The notes under the pieces were generated by a model. That model did no database searches. It was not told where the DNA came from and saw only the letters and a list, made by a program, of their open reading frames with translations. Shown one piece after another: positions 30,434 to 38,897 of a DNA stretch of 39,331 nt (position 1 is the stretch's first letter; every line of letters begins with the position of its first letter). A program made the translations under genes and the position numbers. This DNA is from C7867-002 sp964646515 (GTDB taxonomy: Bacteria; Patescibacteriota; Minisyncoccia; Phycocordibacterales; PALSA-1337). The stretch covers positions 1-39,331 of the forward strand of contig CAZYES010000006.1 of the NCBI GenBank assembly GCA_964646515.1. The letters are read 5' to 3'.

Positions 30434-31465
30434 TTACAGCAACTTCCTCACCTTCACCACATGCTCTACAAGCGTATACGTATACCCCATCTCATTGTCA
30501 TACCACGCCAATACTTTCACTAGATTTCCACCAACCACTCTCGTAAAAGCCAAATCAGCGATCGAGGCGTGCCTGTTGCCTACGATATCGTGCGAAACCA
30601 GATCTTCTTCTGTAACAGTAAAGATATTCTTCCAGCGATCTTCTTTTGCCGCCTTCTTTAGAAGAGAATTCACTTCTTCGGAAGTAGTTTCTCTCTTTGA
30701 AACAAAAGTTATATCAACTATCGATCCAGTGACAACGGGCACGCGGATAGATATTCCATCAAATAGACCTTTCAACTTCGGAGTCACTTGAGTGACTGCA
30801 ATAGCGGCACCAGTTGACGATGGCACAATGTTTTGCGCTGCGGCACGACCTTCACGCAAGTCTTTTTTACTCGGTCCATCGACCAAAGATTGGCTGGCGG
30901 TGTAAGCGTGAACGGTATTCAACAACGCTTTTTCAATACCTAGACTTTCGTCCAAAATAGCGATCAATGGACTAGCGGCGTTAGTGGTACAAGAAGCATT
31001 GGAAGAAATGACTGAGTTCTCGAGCATGCTTTCGTTCAGAGACATGAGCACTGTCTCACCTTTTATCGTCGAATCAATAGAGTCTTTGATCGGCGCTGTC
31101 ACAACTACCCTTTTGGCGCCAGCGACAATATGGACTTGTGCTTTATCACTAGTAGTCAACAATCCCGTAGACTCTATGACCACATCGATATCCAGAGCTT
31201 TCCATGGAAGTTTTGAAGGGTCTTTTTCATTCAAAAATCTTATACTATGATCATCGACGACTAATGTTCCAGATTGTTCGTCAAAAGAAACAGGAAAATC
31301 ACTTACCCCATAAGCCGTATCGTATTTTAATAAATAGGCAAAATTTTTAACGTTACCAATATCATTTATGGCAACGATCTCGATCTCTGTCCTCTCCCTG
31401 GCTACTTTCAAAAAAGCTCTGCCTATACGCCCAAAACCATTTATTGCTACTCTTATTTTTTTCAT
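30434..31465 (-). CDS. gap: glyceraldehyde-3-phosphate dehydrogenase
   Basis: 343 residues, type I. NAD-binding start (INGFGRIGRAFLKVA), catalytic Cys in SSNASCTTNAASPL, the NTVHAYTASQSLVDGPSKK substrate loop, SSTGAAIAVTQVTPKLKG and the C-terminal WYDNEMGYTYTLVEHV. Oxidises glyceraldehyde-3-phosphate in glycolysis, which also receives the output of the pentose-phosphate genes here. A TATAAC box at 31475-31480 leaves a leader of about 3 nt. pyrD follows upstream on the same strand, 27 bp away. Confidence 0.97.
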   Translation of the reverse strand: MKKIRVAINGFGRIGRAFLKVARERTEIEIVAINDIGNVKNFAYLLKYDTAYGVSDFPVSFDEQSGTLVVDDHSIRFLNEKDPSKLPWKALDIDVVIESTGLLTTSDKAQVHIVAGAKRVVVTAPIKDSIDSTIKGETVLMSLNESMLENSVISSNASCTTNAASPLIAILDESLGIEKALLNTVHAYTASQSLVDGPSKKDLREGRAAAQNIVPSSTGAAIAVTQVTPKLKGLFDGISIRVPVVTGSIVDITFVSKRETTSEEVNSLLKKAAKEDRWKNIFTVTEEDLVSHDIVGNRHASIADLAFTRVVGGNLVKVLAWYDNEMGYTYTLVEHVVKVRKLL

Positions 31466-31492
31466 AAAGTTATGGTTATAGTTAATTGGTAC

Positions 31493-32539
31493 TCATTGTA
31501 CCATGCGACTTCTCGCCCTAGCCAGCTTCTTGATCAGTCCCGGCCCCTCGTATATCAATCCCGTAATTAGCTGAATCAGATCCGCCCCAGCATCAAATTT
31601 CTCTTGTGCCGTTTCCTGTGACATAACCCCGCCAACGCCAAAAATCGTAAACCGCTTGCCGTATAATCTCTTTGTCTTCCTTATGAGATCTGTGGACAAA
31701 TCTCTAGTCGGTCTACCAGACAGCCCGCCTCTATATTGACTGGGCGCCTCATCACGAGAATACAATGAACTATAATCCTTGTTGAGATTACCGATGACAA
31801 CACCTCTGACACGATGGCGATCGCAAACTTTCAGCAATCGCTCAAATTCTTCCCAAGGAATATTGATAGGCATTTTTACATAGACAGGTTTGCTACACTC
31901 GATAAGATCTATAGCCATTAGCAACTTGTCCAAGAGATCAGGATTGGCAAATGACTCGCCACCAAAAGCATTTGGACATGAAATATTGATAGTGTAATAA
32001 TCGCCGATTTTTTCTTCATTTAACTTTTTGAACGAATAGACATAATCATTGATCCCCTCCTGGATCGAAGTAGACTTACCATCATTTGTCCTCGCAATCG
32101 AGATGCCGATGACAAAATCTTTCTTGGGATATACTTTTTTCAACCTGTTAATGACGGCATCGACCCCTTCGTTTCTCAAACCTTTATTGACCACGATACT
32201 TTGTGATTTTGGCAAACGAGTCAGTCTAGGCTTGGGGTTGCCTTCGCATGGTCTGGCCGTTATCGAACCAACTTCTTCACCGCCAAATCCAATTTTAGGT
32301 AAGATATTTACCAATCGCCCATTATAATCAAAGCCCGCAGACAACAAAAAGGGTGTCCTGTAAGTTATGCCGTCTATAGTTTTTGAAATATCGGGGCCAT
32401 GATAGTCATATATAAGACCTGTTAAGATTTTCAACGGCAAACAATTACCAAGAAAAACACCCATTGAGGTCATAAAATCATGCACCTTCTCTGGATCAAA
32501 CAGAAAAAATATTGGTCTTAGTAAATATTTATAAAACAT
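31493..32539 (-). CDS. pyrD: dihydroorotate dehydrogenase (class 2-like)
   Basis: 348 residues, FMN enzyme of pyrimidine synthesis. The N-terminal FDPEKVHDFMTSMG helix and GFDYNGRLVNILPKIGFGGEEVG with GNPKPRLTRLPK are class 2 (quinone-linked, membrane-associated) features. The active-site loop reads NISCPNAFGG, with Cys where class 2 enzymes have Ser and class 1 enzymes Cys. C-terminal FGVGGVMSQETAQEKFDAGA binds the FMN phosphate. The electron acceptor is therefore uncertain. No other pyr gene is nearby. Confidence 0.92.
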   Translation of the reverse strand: MFYKYLLRPIFFLFDPEKVHDFMTSMGVFLGNCLPLKILTGLIYDYHGPDISKTIDGITYRTPFLLSAGFDYNGRLVNILPKIGFGGEEVGSITARPCEGNPKPRLTRLPKSQSIVVNKGLRNEGVDAVINRLKKVYPKKDFVIGISIARTNDGKSTSIQEGINDYVYSFKKLNEEKIGDYYTINISCPNAFGGESFANPDLLDKLLMAIDLIECSKPVYVKMPINIPWEEFERLLKVCDRHRVRGVVIGNLNKDYSSLYSRDEAPSQYRGGLSGRPTRDLSTDLIRKTKRLYGKRFTIFGVGGVMSQETAQEKFDAGADLIQLITGLIYEGPGLIKKLARARSRMVQ

Positions 32540-32607
32540 TGCTCAATCAATACAAACCCTATACAACACGAAACCACCATCGCATAGTCTACCCACGCTA
32601 TAATAAG

Positions 32608-33429
32608 TTATTGAGATGTTGTCGTCGATGTCGTAGCCGTGGAAGTTGGCACTACGTCTTTTCCTTTTTCCTTGTTGAGATTCATAATGGATTTGTCTTC
32701 TTTGACCAGGGCTTGAATTATTATCTGTGCGTCTTTTTTGGCATCCTTAAGGGCTTTGCTGGCTAGTTGCAGTTTTGAGCGAGCACTTTTGAGAGTGGCA
32801 GTATTAGCCGTCATCTTGGTATTGTCTCCGTTATCCGGAGTCAAAGTTATAACCTCGTTTATCGCTGTTTGCGCCAATCTACTGGCTTCAGCTACCTTGG
32901 TGACCAAATCTTTCAGATTTGCTTCAAGAGAAACCAAATCACTCGAACTCGACATCTGCGATAGACGTACCTGTAATTTTGTCCCGACAATATTCATCAT
33001 ACTAACGATCGTCTCTATCCTATTGGCCGTAGCGATTATGTTGGCCCTAGGAATCACCAGAGCATAGTCGCGAGAAGCTTGTATAAGTTCCTGTTTATCG
33101 GTATTGATACTAGTTGTGCCTGTGCTAGAACTCATCGTTGTCTTCAATGAAATGAAATTGGCTATCAGTTGTTGCGTAGAAGATGACAAGGCGGTTTTTT
33201 GATCAACTGTAATCTTCTTCAAACCAGATATTTTATTCACTAGTTTGTTCAAGTTATTGATCTTACTGTCAATATCTCTATCCGTATTACTTTGATCGCT
33301 CTTGTCTTTGGTCGAACTAGCCTTCGCGCCAGCGTTAGCGTTATCGTCATCAGCCAATACTGGAGTGATGACCACCAAAGAAACGACGGCTATCACTGTA
33401 ATTGCTACTATCAAAATTTTATTTTTCAT
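32608..33429 (-). CDS. secreted helical protein, unknown
   Basis: 273 residues with an N-terminal signal peptide (KILIVAITVIAVVSLVVITPVLAD). Mature part begins Asp/Asn/Ala/Ser-rich, then long helices (INNLNKLVNKISGLKKITVD, YALVIPRANIIATANRIETI, KSARSKLQLASKALKDAKKD) that look like a coiled-coil bundle, and a Thr/Ser-rich tail. Family not recognised; the form suggests an envelope or surface protein. The following small gene (33471) is similarly exported, so the two may work together. Confidence 0.7.
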   Translation of the reverse strand: MKNKILIVAITVIAVVSLVVITPVLADDDNANAGAKASSTKDKSDQSNTDRDIDSKINNLNKLVNKISGLKKITVDQKTALSSSTQQLIANFISLKTTMSSSTGTTSINTDKQELIQASRDYALVIPRANIIATANRIETIVSMMNIVGTKLQVRLSQMSSSSDLVSLEANLKDLVTKVAEASRLAQTAINEVITLTPDNGDNTKMTANTATLKSARSKLQLASKALKDAKKDAQIIIQALVKEDKSIMNLNKEKGKDVVPTSTATTSTTTSQ

Positions 33430-33470
33430 AATAATCAGATTTGAATTAATTGTTGAATAATTTTGCTTAA

Positions 33471-33743
33471 TTATAATCCTTGATCGATCTCGGCAAGATC
33501 AGAATCTAGGTTGCTAAGTTCGGCGTCAACGGTGGCAGAATCTTTTTCCAATGAGGCGCTGGTTGTATCATTAGACATCGTAAGTCCATAGTTGTCTACA
33601 GTAGTCCCTTGTGTCTGTCCATTTTGACCCGCTAGATTTGTCTTGTTATCAGTGCCGGAAGGATTCAGTGTCCAGAGCCAGACAAAGACAAGAATAACAA
33701 GAATGACCATGATTATTGTTCGCATATTTGATTTTTTTGACAT
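33471..33743 (-). CDS. small membrane-anchored protein, unknown
   Basis: 90 residues: one N-terminal hydrophobic helix (TIIMVILVILVFVWLW), a Gly/Gln/Asn/Thr-rich linker and a short acidic coiled-coil-like end (TVDAELSNLDSDLAEIDQGL). Located 41 bp upstream of the secreted helical protein gene on the same strand, so likely one operon. Function unknown. Confidence 0.65.
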   Translation of the reverse strand: MSKKSNMRTIIMVILVILVFVWLWTLNPSGTDNKTNLAGQNGQTQGTTVDNYGLTMSNDTTSASLEKDSATVDAELSNLDSDLAEIDQGL

Positions 33744-33857
33744 AAAAGTAAATTTGTTTATAAATTATTAAAGTAATTAAACTTCTCTAAGTATCCTAAC
33801 ACAAAAATACCGCCTGAACATAATATAAGTTACTGCCACCCAAAAGCCAAATACCTG

Positions 33858-34424
33858 TCAATATTTTCTGATGACGCCCTTCACAACCGCCGCTACCTCC
33901 AACATCTGTGCTGGATATATTGGCTGGTAATTTTTGTTGGCTGGTTCGAGAAAAACAAGGCTTTTCTTTTTGCGAAAATACTTCATGGTCCAACCACCAT
34001 CGACAAAGGCGATGACAATATCACCGTCTTTGGGCTGATTACAGCGTTCGGCGATGACAAAATCACCCTCTTGGATACCAGCATCGATCATGGAGTCACC
34101 TTTTACTTCCAATAAATAAGTAGCCTCTTTGTTTTCGATCAAATAATCATCGAGATTTATCGTGTCTGTCAGCGCTTCTTCGGTAGCGGTAGGAAAACCG
34201 GCTTCGACAAGACCGAGCATCGGTACTTCGCCAATCATTTTGTTGGGGACAAGGTGGCCACTAGAATCTCTGCTAACAATGCCCTCATCTACAAGTTTAT
34301 TTATGAGTTTATGAACGGCGTTTTTAGATTTGAAACCAATAAGTCGCATTATCTCCGCATAAGTCGGCATGCGTTTGCGATCTTTGTAAAATATAATAAT
34401 CTTTCGTTTGTAATCTTCAAACAT
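33858..34424 (-). CDS. lexA: LexA-type SOS repressor
   Basis: 188 residues. An N-terminal winged-helix domain (MPTYAEIMRLIGFKSKNAVH, then KLINKLVDEGIV), a self-cleavage site Ala75-Gly76 (VEAGFP), and the S24 peptidase dyad Ser111 (GDSM) and Lys148 (WTMKYF). It represses DNA-damage genes and cleaves itself when stimulated by RecA. It is the second gene after a 68-residue ORF; an SOS-box-like palindrome fills the spacer of their promoter, indicating autoregulation. No other SOS box was found in the window. Confidence 0.93.
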   Translation of the reverse strand: MFEDYKRKIIIFYKDRKRMPTYAEIMRLIGFKSKNAVHKLINKLVDEGIVSRDSSGHLVPNKMIGEVPMLGLVEAGFPTATEEALTDTINLDDYLIENKEATYLLEVKGDSMIDAGIQEGDFVIAERCNQPKDGDIVIAFVDGGWTMKYFRKKKSLVFLEPANKNYQPIYPAQMLEVAAVVKGVIRKY

Positions 34425-34449
34425 GTGAAAAATTTGCGGTTAAATATTT

Positions 34450-34656
34450 TTAAAACAGAAATATCGATACAAAATCCAATGACCTGGCGAGCCAATTTGA
34501 ACGACGTGGCAAAAGTCTTGCAAGCTCTTCTGAAAGATGTTTGTGTCTAAGTGCCTCGCGTCTATAAGAAATGCCTCTAATGATGCGAAGATCGATCTCG
34601 CGATTGAGTCTGTCAATTTCCAAACGAATAACTTTGATTGTTTGATGTTTGCTCAT
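34450..34656 (-). CDS. small protein co-transcribed with lexA
   Basis: 68 residues, helical and charged (TIKVIRLEIDRLNREIDLRI), with a basic middle and a hydrophobic C-terminal end (SLDFVSIFLF). Function unknown. It is the first gene after the SOS-box promoter, 25 bp before lexA, so it is probably induced with lexA on DNA damage. Its position resembles small SOS-induced proteins, but no homology to one is recognised. The ribosome-binding site is weak. Confidence 0.6.
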   Translation of the reverse strand: MSKHQTIKVIRLEIDRLNREIDLRIIRGISYRREALRHKHLSEELARLLPRRSNWLARSLDFVSIFLF

Positions 34657-34690
34657 GGTTCTTTTTATAAATGTTTACTGTACATACACA

Positions 34691-34720
34691 AGTATAGGTG
34701 AACGATAGTTCACCTGTCAA
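34691..34720 (-). promoter_or_regulatory. SOS box inside the lexA operon promoter
   Basis: TTGACA (34715-34720) and TATACT (34691-34696) on the minus strand are separated by 18 bp. That spacer (34697-34714) is the perfect palindrome GGTGAAC-TATC-GTTCACC, with the GAAC-N4-GTTC form of LexA/DinR boxes. A bound repressor would block both promoter boxes. Confidence 0.9.
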
Positions 34721-34765
34721 ACAATACCTGTGGATAACTACCAATTAAACGGCACGAAATATGTA

Positions 34766-35431
34766 TTACTGGTCTGTATATATAAAAACCTCGGGAATAT
34801 TTCTCAAAACCTGTGCCGGTTGTTGATTTACTGGTAAAGCATCTCCCCTGAGATTCACAATCGCTTCTTTCTTTGACGAACCAAAGACAAATACATATGC
34901 TCTATTTATCCTATTCAATGTCCACGGAGTGAGAGTAATACGAGTAAATGATTTTGATTCATAGCCACAAACTCCTTCAGTGTCATTGATAGCTGGTGAA
35001 TCGGAAAGGATACCGGCAATATGACCATCGGCGCCGATGCCAAACTGGGCGACAATGACATCCGCTTCATCGATCGCCAATTCTACGTTATTACCATAAT
35101 TTGAAGTCGTCTCTTTTAGCGGAAGACCGGTTAGCACTGGAAGACTTTTTATCCCGTTGAAATCAAAACCAGAATCTTTCAATTGTTGCCAGTTGGAATC
35201 AGCATGACCTGTCGGACCATATCTTTCATCTGTGAGCATAACCGTCAAATTTGGAAAACATTCTCGAGAGACACGGCTTCTCGTTACACTCATCGTCTTT
35301 ACAGCAATAGGAATATTAGAACCACCAGAAATGAACCACAAGACTTTTTTACCCGATCTCAATAGATCGCCAACATAAAATGCGAGCGCATTTGACCCTT
35401 CAGTAAAATCTTTTGATTGTATAAAGTTCAT
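34766..35431 (-). CDS. pgl: 6-phosphogluconolactonase
   Basis: 221 residues, second enzyme of the oxidative pentose-phosphate pathway. The GlcN6P-isomerase-like fold is seen in FISGGSNIPIAVKTM, MLTDERYGPTGHADSNWQQL and VAQFGIGADGHIAGILSDSP. It follows gnd on the same strand, 21 bp after the gnd stop, so the two form an operon. zwf is not adjacent. Confidence 0.93.
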   Translation of the reverse strand: MNFIQSKDFTEGSNALAFYVGDLLRSGKKVLWFISGGSNIPIAVKTMSVTRSRVSRECFPNLTVMLTDERYGPTGHADSNWQQLKDSGFDFNGIKSLPVLTGLPLKETTSNYGNNVELAIDEADVIVAQFGIGADGHIAGILSDSPAINDTEGVCGYESKSFTRITLTPWTLNRINRAYVFVFGSSKKEAIVNLRGDALPVNQQPAQVLRNIPEVFIYTDQ

Positions 35432-35452
35432 GTACTGTTTTTACTATTCTTA

Positions 35453-36409
35453 TTACTTCTTGTGTATTGCGTGTCCACCAAACTGTTTGCGCATCAACGA
35501 GACCAATTTGTTGGAAAACTTCTTCTGATTCTTGGGCATAGCTGATTCGAGTCTTACTTTCAGGGAATCCTCGATTACGCGAACATCTACGCCCAATTCT
35601 TTGCCAGTTTTGACTGTCCATTCACCTTCGCCTGTCGCATCGATCTTGCCTGAAGTGTCTGCAATATTCTCATATTCAAATATATTACGACATAGATCGA
35701 TCAACCAAGATCTCACTACCGAGCCTTTTTGATATATACGCGTCACGTCTGCCAGATTCAATCGAAATTTACTGGCTTTCAAGACAGCATACCCTTCGGC
35801 AATGGCCTCCATCATGCCATACTCGATACCATTGTGAACCATCTTTACGAAATGCCCAGCGCCAGAATCTCCGCAATAACTATAATTATCGCCAGCTGAC
35901 AAAGCCTTTACAAATGGTTCAATCACAGGCCACTTGTCTTTGTGGCCACCGACCATCAGAGCAAAACCGTTCTTTTCACCCCAGACGCCACCACTAGTGC
36001 CACAGTCGAAATAATAAATGCCTTTCTTTTTCATTTTCTTGGCTCGATTTATACTGTCTTTATAAAATGAGTTGCCACCATCTATGACAATATCGCCTTT
36101 CCGTAAATATTTTCCCAGAAAATTTTTGCCAAACAAAAAGTCATCAACTATTGCATGAGGCAACATTATCCAAAAAATCCTCCCCATCGATTTAGAAACA
36201 AAATTTGTTTTTGAAATAACTTTGTCAAGATCATTAGTGGCAAATATTCCTGCTTTTTGAATAGCTAGTAAGGGGCCTATAGACCTATTCCATGTATTGA
36301 CTACAAACCCTTTTTTGTGAAGCCTCCTAGCTATCTGCGTCCCCATTTTACCCAAACCAAAAATCGTAATCGGCTGTCTATTGATAATTTTAGATTTATC
36401 TTTTTTCAT
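35453..36409 (-). CDS. gnd: 6-phosphogluconate dehydrogenase (short form)
   Basis: 318 residues, decarboxylating dehydrogenase giving ribulose-5-phosphate. GLGKMGTQIARRLHKKGFVV is the nucleotide-binding start; DGGNSFYKDS, the YFDCGTSGGVWG loop and VKMVHNGIEYGMMEAIAEGY (catalytic Lys and His) are clear. The short length matches the NAD-preferring GndA/YqeC type rather than the 470-residue NADP type. First gene of gnd-pgl. Its start is 22 bp from the divergent M15 peptidase gene, and both share overlapping -10 boxes. Confidence 0.95.
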   Translation of the reverse strand: MKKDKSKIINRQPITIFGLGKMGTQIARRLHKKGFVVNTWNRSIGPLLAIQKAGIFATNDLDKVISKTNFVSKSMGRIFWIMLPHAIVDDFLFGKNFLGKYLRKGDIVIDGGNSFYKDSINRAKKMKKKGIYYFDCGTSGGVWGEKNGFALMVGGHKDKWPVIEPFVKALSAGDNYSYCGDSGAGHFVKMVHNGIEYGMMEAIAEGYAVLKASKFRLNLADVTRIYQKGSVVRSWLIDLCRNIFEYENIADTSGKIDATGEGEWTVKTGKELGVDVRVIEDSLKVRLESAMPKNQKKFSNKLVSLMRKQFGGHAIHKK

Positions 36410-36415
36410 TCAGAA

Positions 36416-36425
36416 AGTATATAAT
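36416..36425. promoter_or_regulatory. overlapping divergent leaderless promoters (gnd / M15 peptidase)
   Basis: Minus-strand TATACT (36416-36421) and plus-strand TATAAT (36420-36425) share two bases. Each hexamer is followed by its own ATG exactly 7 nt away (36409 and 36432). Two polymerases could not use the site together, so the genes would be expressed in competition. Confidence 0.6.
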
Positions 36426-36431
36426 AGTCAC

Positions 36432-37352
36432 ATGAAAAATAACAATCAACTAAAAGCCATTGTCGCAAGCCTGATCTTTCTACTGATCATAAATATCGCA
36501 GGGATGTGGTACGAGCATAGTAGAGTCTCGCATCTTTCCATGAAGCTCGACACCTTGTCTCTCGATCTGTCCAAAAACCTAGAAACACTGACGGCTGAAA
36601 TCTCATCCACCACACAACAGCTCCAAGGCACTATCGCCGATACCAGAGCAACCTTATCGAGCTCAATCAGCGCTCAACAACAGAAAGTAGAGCAACAACT
36701 GGGAACTGTCAAAGAACAAGTCGGTTCACTTGGCGGTACATTGAATACTCTGCAAAAACTGAGCAAAACTGACCCTGAACTTTTGGCGAAGTATTCCAAA
36801 GTATTCTTCTTGAGTGAAAATTACATACCAGAAAGATTGGCAGAGATACCCCCAGAATACGAATACAGCGAGAAAAAACAATTGACTATTCAAACTGATG
36901 TCTGGCCCCGTTTAAAGACAATGATCGATGATGCTACCAAAGCCAATGTGAAAATGTACGCTTTCTCCGCATATCGCTCGTTCAAAGAACAACAACTACT
37001 CAAGGACGTATATACCATCAACTATGGCGCTGGAACCGCCAATTCATTTTCCGCCGATCAGGGATATTCAGAACACCAACTAGGAACAGCTTTGGACATA
37101 ATTGCGCCTGGGCTTGGCGGAGTCCTAGATGGCTTTGAAAAAACACCGGCCTATACATGGCTACTGGCCAATGCTTATAAATATGGTTTTATCCTTTCAT
37201 ACCCGAAAAACAACAAATACTATGTATTCGAGCCATGGCACTGGCGCTTCGTCGGTGTAAAATTGGCAACAGATCTACATAATCAAGGAAAAAACTTTTA
37301 CGATCTAGACCAAAGAACAATCGACGAGTATTTGGTAAACATATTTGACTGA
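36432..37352 (+). CDS. VanY-like D-alanyl-D-alanine carboxypeptidase (M15)
   Basis: 306 residues. An N-terminal transmembrane helix (AIVASLIFLLIINIAGMWY), a long coiled coil (about 36-115), then the zinc peptidase: FSAYRSFKEQQLL, the SEHQLGTALDI site (S-x-H-x2-G-x-A-x-D) and EPWHWRFVG with the third His ligand. It trims D-Ala from peptidoglycan stems outside the membrane. ATG at 36432 is chosen because it lies on the predicted start of the TATAAT promoter; an upstream start would lie inside gnd. Confidence 0.93.
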   Translation: MKNNNQLKAIVASLIFLLIINIAGMWYEHSRVSHLSMKLDTLSLDLSKNLETLTAEISSTTQQLQGTIADTRATLSSSISAQQQKVEQQLGTVKEQVGSLGGTLNTLQKLSKTDPELLAKYSKVFFLSENYIPERLAEIPPEYEYSEKKQLTIQTDVWPRLKTMIDDATKANVKMYAFSAYRSFKEQQLLKDVYTINYGAGTANSFSADQGYSEHQLGTALDIIAPGLGGVLDGFEKTPAYTWLLANAYKYGFILSYPKNNKYYVFEPWHWRFVGVKLATDLHNQGKNFYDLDQRTIDEYLVNIFD

Positions 37353-37512
37353 TAGATTGAGTGTAGCAGACAGGTACAACTAGATTTGACATTCACCATA
37401 TTATTTGTCATACTCAAGATATAACAATTATCTCCCTGTAATAGGGATCAGTGATCATTCTCTTTGATTGTCATGAAAGTGACTAGAATAGACTGGGGGT
37501 CACAAAATACAG

Positions 37513-38844
37513 ATGACAACAATAAACAACGCTACCACTTCCAAAGAAACGATCAGCTTCAAAAATTTGGGTATCAGTTCACAAATACTAGATATGCTTA
37601 ATAAGCACAATTTTTTCGTGCCTACACCCATACAACACAAGGTCATCCCCACCGGCATCGAAGGTAAAGATATCATCGGCATCGCACAGACGGGCACAGG
37701 AAAAACACTGGGATTCGGTATACCGATGATCCAGCGACTACTGCTCACGAAAAACAAAGGTCTCGTCATATTACCAACTCGCGAATTGGCCCTCCAAGTA
37801 GATGAAATGATACGCAAGATAGGACAACCACTTGGCATCAAAACTTGTGTCCTTATTGGCGGAGAATCAATGTACAGACAAATACAAGGCCTTCGTCACG
37901 ATCCAAATATAATTATCGCGACACCAGGGAGACTAATCGATCATCTCAAACGTAGATCCGTAAGGCTCGACCGTGTATCGATATTAGTCTTGGATGAGGC
38001 CGACCATATGTTCGACATCGGTTTTGCTCCACAGATCAGAGAAATCATGAAAAGTGTGCCAAAAGAAAGACAGACTCTTCTATTTTCTGCCACAATGCCC
38101 GAACCGATCGCCAGATTGGCAATGGAACACATGGCCTTGCCTTTGCGTATTGAGGTTGCTCCATCTGGAACTGTGGCCGAAAAAGTCGAACAAGAAATCA
38201 TCGTGGTCAATAAATCATCAAAATTTTCTTTACTAGTCAAATTACTTTCAGAATCAACTGGACCTATTCTGATCTTTACAAGGACCAAGCATGGCGCCAA
38301 ACATATTGCCTATGATTTACGCAATACTGGTATTACAGCCACTGAAATACATTCAAATCGATCTCTAAGTCAAAGACGAGAGGCATTGGATGGATTCAAA
38401 AAACACAAATATCGTGTAATGGTGGCAACGGATATTGCCGCCCGTGGTATTGACGTCAAAGATATCGAATTTGTCATCAACTATGATCTTCCTGAACAAA
38501 CGGAAGACTATGTGCACCGCATCGGACGTACTGGCCGTGCTGGCAAGTCTGGCAAAGCAATATCTTTTGCCACGCCAGATCAAAAGAGGGACATCGTCTC
38601 AATCGAAAGATTGATCAAGAGATCTATCCCCATGAAGTCTCATCAAGGTGCTGTTATGTCTGCCTTTTCATACCCCAAACCTCGACCATATGGCAGTCAC
38701 GAAGGGCTTCGTAAAAATTTTTCTAGAAATCGTCGGCCTCCTTACAACGACAACCGTAACAGATTCGCGCGACCCTCAAATAAGATGCCTAGTGGCAATC
38801 AACACAAAAGAGTAAGCCAAGGTAGATTTAGAAACGCAAAATAA
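37513..38844 (+). CDS. DEAD-box ATP-dependent RNA helicase
   Basis: 443 residues with the core motifs: Q motif region PTPIQHKVIP, Walker A AQTGTGKT (58-65), PTRELA, TPGRLIDH, DEAD (LVLDEADHMF), SATMPEP, then in domain 2 ARGIDVKD and HRIGRTGRAG. A basic, Arg/Pro/Asn-rich tail of about 70 residues (RNRRPPYNDNRNRFARPSNK) probably binds RNA. It remodels RNA, most likely in ribosome assembly or mRNA turnover. No ribosome-binding site is clear; TAGAAT near 37490 is a possible -10 box. Confidence 0.95.
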   Translation: MTTINNATTSKETISFKNLGISSQILDMLNKHNFFVPTPIQHKVIPTGIEGKDIIGIAQTGTGKTLGFGIPMIQRLLLTKNKGLVILPTRELALQVDEMIRKIGQPLGIKTCVLIGGESMYRQIQGLRHDPNIIIATPGRLIDHLKRRSVRLDRVSILVLDEADHMFDIGFAPQIREIMKSVPKERQTLLFSATMPEPIARLAMEHMALPLRIEVAPSGTVAEKVEQEIIVVNKSSKFSLLVKLLSESTGPILIFTRTKHGAKHIAYDLRNTGITATEIHSNRSLSQRREALDGFKKHKYRVMVATDIAARGIDVKDIEFVINYDLPEQTEDYVHRIGRTGRAGKSGKAISFATPDQKRDIVSIERLIKRSIPMKSHQGAVMSAFSYPKPRPYGSHEGLRKNFSRNRRPPYNDNRNRFARPSNKMPSGNQHKRVSQGRFRNAK

Positions 38845-38897
38845 AAATTAAAAAAGAAAAATAAATTAAAGATAATCAAGTTACAAACTACCTATGG

